Shown: in pieces, positions 56,188 to 64,000 of the stretch | Numbering within the stretch: position 1 is the stretch's first letter | Layout: each line of letters opens with the position of its first letter | Assembly: GCA_949126835.1 (NCBI GenBank) | Contig: OX421506.1 | Coordinates: 30,998,378-31,062,377, forward strand | From: Anisus vortex | Taxonomy: Eukaryota; Mollusca; Gastropoda; Planorbidae | Length of the DNA stretch: 64,000 nucleotides | Direction: 5' to 3' | Made by a program: the position numbers and the translations under genes | The notes under the pieces: generated by a model | What the model was told of the DNA's origin: nothing | The model's database searches: none | The model's input: only the letters and a program-made list of their open reading frames with translations

Positions 56188-56376
56188 GCATGGGCGAAGC
56201 GAGAAATTTTTTCTGGGGGGGGGGGGGGGAGGGCTGAACTTTTGCCTGACAAACATTTAGCCTACCAAAGATTTAGCGAATTTAGTAGGCCTAAATATTT
56301 ACAACAAAGGTAAAGTTTAAATTCTTTTTTTTTCAAAAAAACATTAGAGGGGGGGGGGTGCTTCGCCCCTGCCTAG
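56188..56376. mobile_element. Short MITE with G-rich inner flanks
   Basis: TAGGCATGGGCGAAGC at the left is inverted as GCTTCGCCCCTGCCTA at the right. Long G runs sit next to each end. Confidence 0.5.
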
Positions 56377-56819
56377 ATCAGATCTCCAATCCATATTATC
56401 CAGAATATAATTTGGTTCAATGGAGTTCTTTTTTTTTTTTGTGGTCCTTGTACCTGTTGCCAGATCTTGAGGTATTTACTCTAAAATCATTTTTAAATTG
56501 ATAAAACTTTGGAAAAAATGTAGGCCTACATAAACATTTTCAACAGATTGTGTGAAATTTCTTACTCTTTACTGGCAGTGTAGTTTGTTGATGATTTTAA
56601 AATACTTATTAAAGAAAAATTGATGGGAGTTATAGTAACAACTTCTCAACTTATAAACTACATGGTTTACAAACTTTTTTTTAAATGATATTTTAAAAAG
56701 TATTTTTGAAGCTTTTTGTCCATTTGAGCAAAATTCACAAACTTTCCCATACCTTGGTCAGTTAATTTTCCCTAACTGTATGAAGCCTGGTTATTACAAG
56801 AGACATTAAACACAGGCAA

Positions 56820-57015
56820 TTAAACTTAGAAATACAACACAAATATAATCTATTGTAATAGTCATGTGACTAAAAACTGTTTTTTTTATGTCATATACAA
56901 ACACATAGGGCCTACAAGTTCTCCTTCATCCTAAGATGACATCTAGGCATGAAATGGGTTGCCCGAACAAACTAATAACTAGACATATCATTTAAAAATC
57001 TAATTGTAATGCAAG
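56820..57015 (+). mobile_element. Very old 3' fragment of the 2A-PHD LINE
   Basis: AACTTAGAAATACAACACAA, AGGCATGAAATGGGTTGCCC and AATGCAAGACTA in family order. Confidence 0.5.
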
Positions 57016-57025
57016 ACTATGCAGT

Positions 57026-57183
57026 TCTTATCTTATCTTATAAGTTTACAGACGTTCCTTCTAGATAGAAGATTATTATGTCCACTAGGCCCAAAAGTCC
57101 TGCTGGGCGGCATGGATTGGTCAGCGGCAGAACCTGTGACGTGTTGGTTGACAGTCTGGTGAACTAACCACAGGACCAGCCGG
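57026..57183 (-). mobile_element. tRNA-derived SINE, type B tail
   Basis: Minus strand: GCCGGCTGGTCCTGTGGTTA (A box region), CACAGGTTCTGCC (B box), the same body as SINE type A up to CTTTTGGGCC, then a different tail (AATAATCTTCTATCTAGAAG, GAACGTCTGTAA, TATAAGATAAGATAAG) that matches the 3' end of the 2A-PHD LINE. Confidence 0.8.
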
Positions 57184-58559
57184 CCTCTCAATTCAAACTA
57201 CAGATAAGAGTAGGATAGAATAATCTTCTGATTGGAAGGAGAATCTGGAACTAAATTTATAAGCCAATAGAAAAATAAGACTATAGTGATTAGTGTAAAA
57301 TGCTATAATAATAATCTTTTAATTTAAAAAGAAATATTGTGAAGTGATTTTATATTGTAAGTATATTATATGTTTCTTCTTTAAAACTTGTTAATTTATT
57401 TTGTTAACAGTCAGTAAACAATTATTTAACTAAGAGAATGGTTTCATTTAAGTAAACAAGCTCTCCCCTCTTGTTTCAATTCAGGTTTGACGCATAATGT
57501 GTTTCCCTTTTCACTAAAAAAGATTTAATGACTAATATAAATTAAATATATATTTAAAAATAAAGTAAGTTAAAAACAAGAATCATTTAATGAAGTAAAC
57601 AAAAAGGTACAGACAATTTCTTAAAAAAGGTAAAAAGTTTTTAATAAAATTCATGTCATTTTTTATCACATTTGGTTGTAATTGTAAGTAAAAATTAATT
57701 TTACATCACAATGAAACTAAGTTTTAAAAATATTGCTAAGGAATGTTCCAATAATGACTGTAACATATTAACTTACTGCCCGTAACACCATTTGCGCATA
57801 GGGCAGCAACAAAATAACATATTAACTGGCTGGAATTAAATTATCTCTTCATTTGTTATGTAGGCTACATGCTGGAAAATAAAGTGATAAAGTATCAGAA
57901 AAATATAGAAATGGCCTCCCTTAAACAGATTTTTTTTAATACACCGTAGTCAAGTTATTGTTCAGCTTTCAACCAGGTTGCAGAGCTTTTGGCTCTCTTG
58001 CAGTCAATGAATGACAAACATGTTGATAGGTCCTTTTTTTATAGCCTTTTCTATGTTGTTGTAGAATATGTTGTGGTAGGCTGATGGATTGGGGGGGATC
58101 TTATGTACAATTAATGTAATCAACAAAACTCATTGCGTGTCGCAAGTCGACATTAAAATAACATTTACTGATTACTGAGATACTAATAAAAGCAGAAACT
58201 ACATCACAGTTCAGCTTTTAAAACAACCACAGCATTTCATGGCAGTCAACATATCAGTCTCTCGGCTGTTGCCCTAGGCAGTCTCCCGTGTACACACACA
58301 CTTGTTTATTATCCCCAACCATGTCCCAAAATACATCACCTTTTTTGTTCAGGCTTCGCATGAGATCCACTCACAACATTCCTTGACATGACATTTCATC
58401 ACGCTTCTATCATACCAAAATGCAACCCCCAATGTCACCTACCCATAGAAAAATCACTTCTTCCTAACCTCTACCTTTAGTCATCAGGGGGAATAATGCA
58501 TGTCTGTGATTAGCTGTCTTAGGACATTGAAATAGGAAGTGATCTACTGTTGCATGTTA

Positions 58560-58790
58560 CAGGACCTAGTGGTCTAGAGACAGAGCTCTTGGATTGCCTA
58601 ACGTAACATCCCAGGTTCAAGTCCAGGTAAAAGCCATGTTTTTTTCCTTGGTCTGGAGTGTGTCCCTGGGTCTACCCAGATCTGATGGGTACCTGACATA
58701 AGCTGAGCATTAAGCTGGCCACATTATCCCCTAGTATCCCCTTCACTTGCCACATAAACTGACATGGTCTGAAAGGGATATTTTACTTCT
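58560..58790 (+). mobile_element. Older copy of the tRNA-derived SINE
   Basis: B-box-like CAGGTTCAAGTCC, then TGTCCCTGGGTCTACCCAGA, TGATGGGTACCTGAC and a decayed tail ending TTTACTTC, parallel to 58813-59082. Confidence 0.65.
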
Positions 58791-58812
58791 GTTTCAGGCG
58801 TCTGGGTATGAA

Positions 58813-59082
58813 GCACGGTAGCCGAGCGGCAGCGCGTTCGACTGGCGATCCAAAGGTCCCGGGTTCTAATCCTGGTGCAGGCTAGGATTTTCTCCCGGGT
58901 CTGGAGGGTGTCCCTGAGTCTACCCAGCTCTGATGGGTACCTGACCCTAGTTGGGGTAAAGTAAAGGCGGCTGTGCATAGTGCTGGTCACACAATCACCT
59001 AGTATGCCGTTGGCCACAGAAACTGGTGAACGCTGCTTCATCGGACCTATGGATCAATTCGGTCCGACGGGTACTTTACTTC
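58813..59082 (+). mobile_element. Full-length tRNA-derived SINE
   Basis: The head has an A box (GTAGCCGAGCGGCAGCGCG) and a perfect B box (GGGTTCTAATCC), i.e. a Ser/Leu-like tRNA ancestor. The body contains GGGTGTCCCTGAGTCTACCC and the end GGTCCGACGGGTACTTTACT. Fragments of this family occur at 51.5, 54.5, 58.6 and 63.4 kb. Its tail differs from SINE types A and B. Confidence 0.85.
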
Positions 59083-59491
59083 AGGCGTCTGGAGGCCATG
59101 CCTGCAGTTAGGTGGCTGTGTTGTTTAGGTTCCCGTTAAAGGCTATATGTTCTGTTTCTAATCTGAAATTAAATATGGTGCAATGTTCTTTGTGGGAAAG
59201 TAACTATATGTGTACGTGTACTGTTCAGCTATATGTGTACGTGTACTGTTCATGACGTTTCTTAGAGTTTCTAGTCCTTATAAAAGAACAATTTTAGGAA
59301 CCAATCTTTGGCCTGTGAAAATGTTAATGTTAGCAACAAAATGATCGTCAATAATAAATAGCTTAGTATATAAAACGTTTACATAAAGAAGACAGTAAAT
59401 AAATAATACAAAGACATAAATAAACTGCCTGCAGCATTAGGGGCACAGCATTTTGTTGAGTTTGCAAAACATTTGAATCAACATCACAATG

Positions 59492-59638
59492 TCACAAGCC
59501 TCGGCACAGCATAAGCCAGCGCATACACAAATCGTAATCTGGATTCTCCCTGAGTCTCGCCACCCTGGCCGCCAACTTTTCCCTGACCTTACTGTACTGT
59601 TCATTGATTTGTTTATGAATATTCTCTCGGCTCCATTC
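59492..59638 (-). CDS. Nucleotidyltransferase-like gene, last exon
   Basis: Acceptor CCTCTACAG. Encodes EWSRENIHKQINEQYSKVRE and ends LMLCRGL then TGA. Confidence 0.75.
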   Translation of the reverse strand, partial: EWSRENIHKQINEQYSKVREKLAARVARLRENPDYDLCMRWLMLCRGL

Positions 59639-62600
59639 CTGTAGAGGAAAACAAAATATTCAATTTAGAGGGCAAGAAGATAAGTGTTGACAAATGTCAG
59701 AAACCACTGCAACAAGGGAAGGGGGGATTGCGTGGCCAAAATAATGCTCACTTTTCTTTACTTTGCCCGAACAATGTCAGAAGGTACCCCAACCGCTCTG
59801 GGCAGACTAATCACTAGCATGCTCAGGCCTGGGAATGAAATTTTAGAGCGTCCAGGGCTGTAAAATGTAAACTTAACCCAATTCCATTAAAACACAACAT
59901 CTTATGTTCTAACTGACAACCAGAAAGACTGTCACTAGGACCAAAGAAATAAAAACCACAGCTGAACATTTTATTGAAGTATTAAACTAAAGGCCTTATT
60001 ATGACTTATTGTATGTTAAGCTACATAAAAAAAATTAGATAACTCAATTATAAGGGGGATGAAATGCAGAAAACAAAAAGAGAACTGTAAAATCTCAAGA
60101 AATGTATACATTGTAGTTACAGTAGTATGTTTAAGGGTCCTGTGACCAGAGCTAAAGAGGAAGAGAGTTCAACAGTTTCCACAACATTCACATTTCAGCT
60201 GCCAATTATTTTATCAATTCATTAAAAAATGACTTTCTAGACCAAAAAAGACATTTACTTAGGCTTATTTTTACTAAAGAAATAACAATTCTTCTTTAAC
60301 GTCTGTCAAAAAAAAAAGATATTTAAAATGTACCCCTTCATGTTGAGTTCTAACGTTCATAACAAAATCCCTGACTGGGCCGTTTAGTCTGACGGGTGGC
60401 ACATCTCCATTCATCATGTACTCCAGACAATGCAGTTTGTGAAAATTCTGAAGATAAAATTGTATTTAAAAAAAAAAAACCAATTTCATCAGCTTGGTCA
60501 TAGTTGTGGACATATATAAACAGCTAGATCTATATTAGCTTATAATACCATTTTCATTTAAAAAAAACAAGGTATATTAAGGTTCTACATTAATGTAGCA
60601 TTTTACTGAAAAAAAGTTACTGCTATATTTTTGTTTACTATTGTTTGAACACAACAAAACTTTTTGTTAAACTGTAACAAAAAACATGCATATACTAATA
60701 ACAAAGATATATAATAAATTATTATAATGCAACATTCTCTATTTTGTTATGTCCAACATTCTTTTAAAAGCGTCAAAACCATAAACACTATCAAAAATCA
60801 AATAACACTTTTACTAAAATTGAAATTGAAACATTAAAAATATGAGGCTTTATTGCATTACTTCATTCCTCTTTATTCAACAATTGTCAGTAGTTAATGC
60901 TAGTGCCAGTTGTGTGTATTACTTCCTCCCTTACTATCATGCCCAAAAAGGCAATCCTGTCACTGAAGTAATCTTAGCCTTTCTGCTTAATCAAGTGAAA
61001 TCAATACGGAATGGGCCATATTGCTGCTGAGAGTTAACACCCTTGCCCATTTTACAATTACGGTATATAAGATTGACTTGTATAAGGGGCAAGGGTGTTA
61101 ACTCTCAGCAGCAATACGGCCCATTGAAAATGCGCACCATGACGTGTTGTTAAAAAAACAGTTAAGAACCTATTTAGTGGGATAAGGGGATACAAATTTT
61201 AATGAAATGTGTTGTTAAATAAAATATGTCTGTAGTATATATGCCAAGTTTCAGCTTGATAATATGGTGTAAATTGGGTCAATGAGCCATCCAAAGATCA
61301 GCTTGGCACAATGTTTTCCAAAGTTGATATAAATGATTTCAAAAGAGGAAGTACTCTCAGTAATAATACAAATTGAACTGTATGTCAAGCCGACATATCA
61401 GCACAACAAGAACTATCAGCAATCATCAACAGCTATCAGCCAACAGCTTTTGTTTACTTTCATGGTTGTGAGTTTCCAGACAATGGCCAAGATGGTAATA
61501 TGAGAAACAGAGGTTTTGGGGTGATCATAGGTAAAACAGAAAAAAAAGATGAGAAAAAAATCTGAACTGTTACCTGATAGAAAAGTTTTCTGTCTCTTTT
61601 AACGGAATGGATAAATTTCCCTGACTCAATGGCCTTCATGTTATTTTTCACCAGCCCTAAATACTGCTGGATGGCTTTTTCTGTGACAAATGATTTTTTT
61701 AGCTTTGAGAGCTCCTGTAGAGAAATAGTAAACACTTGTTTGTACAAATGGGTGAGCAGAAAAAAAAAGTACAAGCTCTGCTAATGCACACACAAAAAAT
61801 GACGAGATCCTGTCATGTGTAAAATGTATACCATAAGAAGACAAAACATTTAACCGATGTAAACTAAGACTCATCTAAGTCAATGGGTTCCTTGTTGTTG
61901 TTTGTTTTTTTTGTGTGGGATTTTACTTTTACTTGTTGATTACAAAGGATGAGATTTTTACAACAGGACATAACTAAATGTGGCAACACATGCTTCACAA
62001 GCTAGGTACCAGCACCAGCAAGTTTATTAGCACAAGCATCCCCAGTCGAAAAAAAAACTTTTTTTAAAAAGACATTAGAATATACTTAATTCTATTTCCG
62101 TACAATGAATTAGTATTATGATTTTCTTTTATTATAAAAAAAAATGTCACCAACCTTCCAGAGTGAATTGGAATATATATGTTCATCAGCATACAACAGC
62201 TGAAACAAAAATTGAAAGTGAAATTAATATAATTACAGTTATAAGTTATAGGTTTAAAAAAAAAAGAACTTGAAAGATGAACAGAAATATATTTAAGGCT
62301 TTTAAGATTCATGCTCCTAGTGTTTTGAGAATTGATAGTGCTCATCCATTACAGCCCTGGGTATTAATGCTAGAGGTTGCACCTATTTTATCTTATATAT
62401 TACAGATGCTCCGTCTATAAAGAAGATTATTGCGTCCTACGAGTCTAGTCTTGCATTTTTATTTATGTTTTAAATGATGTTAAGTTACTGGAGTTTGTTC
62501 AGGCAACCCATTCCATGCCCGAATGCCACTCTGTAAGAAATAGTACTTATATGGATTTGTTCTCGCATAAGGGATAAGGAAAGTGTTTTTGCCTTTATGT

Positions 62601-63879
62601 TTATCTGAGCTTTGCACAATAGGTTGTTATTGGGTTGTATTTCTAAATTAGAGTTTAATACCTTATGTATTATTACTACTTTACTCTTTGCCCTTCTGTC
62701 TTCTAGTGTTTCTAGGTTTAGTGATTTGACTAATGGTGTTACTCTTGTCAATTGGGAATATTCACTAGTTATGAACCGTGCAGCTCTTTTTTGAATTTGT
62801 TCTAATTATTTAATGTTTTCTTTAGTTGATGGGTCTTATACAGATTATGCATATTCTAGTATAGGCCTAACTAATGTGAGATAGTATTTTAGTTTTATAT
62901 TCTTATTACATTTGTAAAAGTTTCTTTTTATGAATCCTAATATTTTGTTTGATTTTTTAAATTACTTCATCAATATGAGGGTTCCACTTAATGTGCTTGA
63001 GTCACTAAAGAGATCAACAGAAAGCTTGTTCCCTGACTCATCCCATCTAAATTACGTTACATACAGACAAGGGCTACAGGTCTTCTACAATTATTTGTTT
63101 ATAGTTTTTTTAATACATTTCACTTATTTATATATTTTAAAACGATCTACACTAAATTTTAATAGATACCTGACATCACCTGAGGAAAACTGACATGACC
63201 TTTGGGGCCCTGATATCACTGAGGCAATGGAAACTGGTGGGGCACAGTATGATAAATAGTATGATAGTGTGAGCGAATGTCTATTGTGTTGAGTACAATA
63301 GTTCTTTTAATATTGTTTTAAGTATGCTGAAAGATGGAATTTATGTAATCATGTCAAATTTCCATTTATTTGGATCAATAAAGTAATCTTATTTTGTATA
63401 GAAGCAGATTGTTGGGATTGTCATTCCAGAGGTCTTTAATTCGAATCTAGGTTAAGCACCAGATATATTTTCCAGGATCTATAGGGAGTGTTGTCTAAGG
63501 ATATACCCAACTGCAACATTAGTTATGCTAGTAAAATGTAAACAAAAAATATCTGCTTGTTTGCCCTGGCCAGGGAAACTAGTGAACCCTGTTTCACTTG
63601 TCTCTTGCACCAACATTGTCTGAAGGGAAACTTATATCACCCAGGGGAACAAATACAACATTAGCCTTGTGCTGGTTACAGTCCTATTGCATGCTGTGGT
63701 TAGCAGTAATGATGCCATTAAGTTCAGCCAATGATTTTTCTTACCTCCAATATAATCACACTGCACTTGAGAAGCATCTCGCAGAATGTTCTTGCCTCGT
63801 ATGCTCCGTATTCTACTATCTGCTTCTGGCCTCGACATTCATAGCACTCTTGAAGCTTACTAGTTGCAGAAACTAATGT
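59492..63879 (-). CDS. Predicted nucleotidyltransferase-like protein (RlaP/PF10127-like), 5' partial
   Basis: Five minus-strand exons (63745-63879, 62155-62199, 61574-61714, 60334-60447, 59492-59638), all phase 0 with GT-AG introns, join to 193 codons and a TGA at 59492. The peptide includes YGAYEARTFCEMLLKCSVII, ELLYADEHIYSNSLW, AIQQYLGLVKNNMKAI, a DRKLFYQNFHKLHCLEYMM stretch and PVRDFVMNVRT. This pattern (an E-R-F helix, a long helix with LLLK and an ELL motif, then FVT...YLG...K and KLFY...) resembles the C-terminal half of predicted nucleotidyltransferases of the RlaP type. The nucleotide-binding GS and DxD motifs would lie in exons right of 64000, so activity cannot be judged. The gene model is sound; the family call is tentative. 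Confidence 0.7.
60334..60447 (-). CDS. Nucleotidyltransferase-like gene, 38-codon exon
   Basis: Acceptor TATCTTCAG, donor GTACAT. Encodes NFHKLHCLEYMMNGDVPPVR and on to NVRTQHEG. Confidence 0.75.
61011..61124. repeat. Near-perfect hairpin, 38-base arms, 38-base loop
   Basis: 61011-61048 and 61087-61124 are reverse complements with one mismatch (core GAGAGTTAACACCCTTGCCC). The GC-balanced arms stand out from the AT-rich intron around them. Probably a tiny foldback element or MITE. Confidence 0.85.
61574..61714 (-). CDS. Nucleotidyltransferase-like gene, 47-codon exon
   Basis: Acceptor TCTCTACAG, donor GTAACA. Encodes ELSKLKKSFVTEKAIQQYLG and on to KRDRKLFYQ. Confidence 0.75.
62155..62199 (-). 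CDS. Nucleotidyltransferase-like gene, 15-codon exon
   Basis: Encodes LLYADEHIYSNSLWK. Acceptor TTTGTTTCAG, donor GTTGGT. Confidence 0.72.
62388..62988 (-). mobile_element. 2A-PHD LINE, 5'-truncated copy
   Basis: Tail TTTTATCTTATATATTAC, 3' end TCTATAAAGAAGATTATTGC, and a C-terminal frame with MTRVTPLVKSLNLETLEDRR. This copy lacks the stop found after KSQNL in the two large copies. It sits in an intron of the nucleotidyltransferase-like gene, in the same strand sense. Confidence 0.82.
63410..63650 (+). mobile_element. Old SINE fragment
   Basis: TTAATTCGAATCTAGG (B-box-like), ATATACCCAACTGCAACATT, CCAGGGAAACTAGTGAACCC and GTCTGAAGGGAAACTT follow the SINE body loosely. Confidence 0.5.
63745..63879 (-). 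CDS. Nucleotidyltransferase-like gene, first exon visible
   Basis: 45 codons, acceptor TTTTCCTCAG, donor GTAAGA. Contains the CYECRGQK and EYGAYEARTFCEMLL segments. Confidence 0.75.
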
Positions 63880-64000
63880 CTGAGGAAAAACCATTTCAAT
63901 TGTATATGTGAAAATTGGGAACTTTGTCCAGACAAGTAATTTATGGTATGTATAGTGTGGTTTTGGTACAAAGATGCTTGGATTAATGGACCAGAAATTA

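Noticed and set aside
58813..58890. tRNA gene of Ser/Leu type
   Set aside because: The tRNA-like head is followed by a conserved SINE body found in several other places; the acceptor stem does not close.

Overview
The window is eukaryotic, from an invertebrate animal, and most likely a heterobranch (pulmonate-type) snail. The taxon is inferred from three things: AT-rich spliced genes, tRNA-derived SINEs and LINEs of the kind common in molluscs, and an abundance of the palindrome AGGCCT. There are three host genes, all on the minus strand, embedded in a dense and layered collection of transposable elements. No bacterial-type operons, CRISPR arrays or canonical tRNA/rRNA genes were seen.

Layout. 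1-7058 is a young Ty3/gypsy LTR retrotransposon whose 5' LTR is cut by the window edge. Its pol has integrase upstream of reverse transcriptase (Gmr1-like order), and gag and pol lie in one frame separated by a UGA-CUA stop. 7059-10440 is mostly featureless, with a LINE remnant. From 10447 to 41272 run the exons of a split gene with an N-terminal CARD domain followed by many short phase-1/phase-1 exons (17-29 codons, often exactly 21 codons, or three heptads) that encode coiled coil. Its introns hold a nearly full-length LINE with a 2A peptide and PHD finger (11485-14990), a tandem MITE array, SINEs, a second LINE copy flanked by 640-bp direct repeats that each carry two of the exons, a hAT element with a perfect 8-bp target duplication, nested LINE copies, a TIR element and MITEs.

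41.8-47.3 kb holds LINE debris, a 14-copy minisatellite, a ~2.85-kb palindrome containing a solo LTR, and a TA-flanked MITE. 49562-55087 is a complete four-exon gene for death-associated protein 1 (DAP). 55.1-59.4 kb is repeats and SINEs. 59492-63879 is the 3' part (five exons, all phase 0) of a gene whose product resembles a predicted nucleotidyltransferase (RlaP/PF10127-like). Its 5' end lies beyond 64000.

How it fits together. The CARD/coiled-coil gene appears to grow by local exon duplication. One exon sits in a tandem repeat (26706-26768 and 27362-27424). A pair of exons was apparently duplicated when a LINE inserted at 18562-19874 with an unusually long target-site duplication. Because every exon is phase 1-1, each duplication keeps the frame. 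Two SINE types share one tRNA-like head but carry two different tails, each matching the 3' end of one of the two main LINE families here, which suggests tail swapping between LINE partners. All functional statements are read from sequence only. No database search or transcript data were available.
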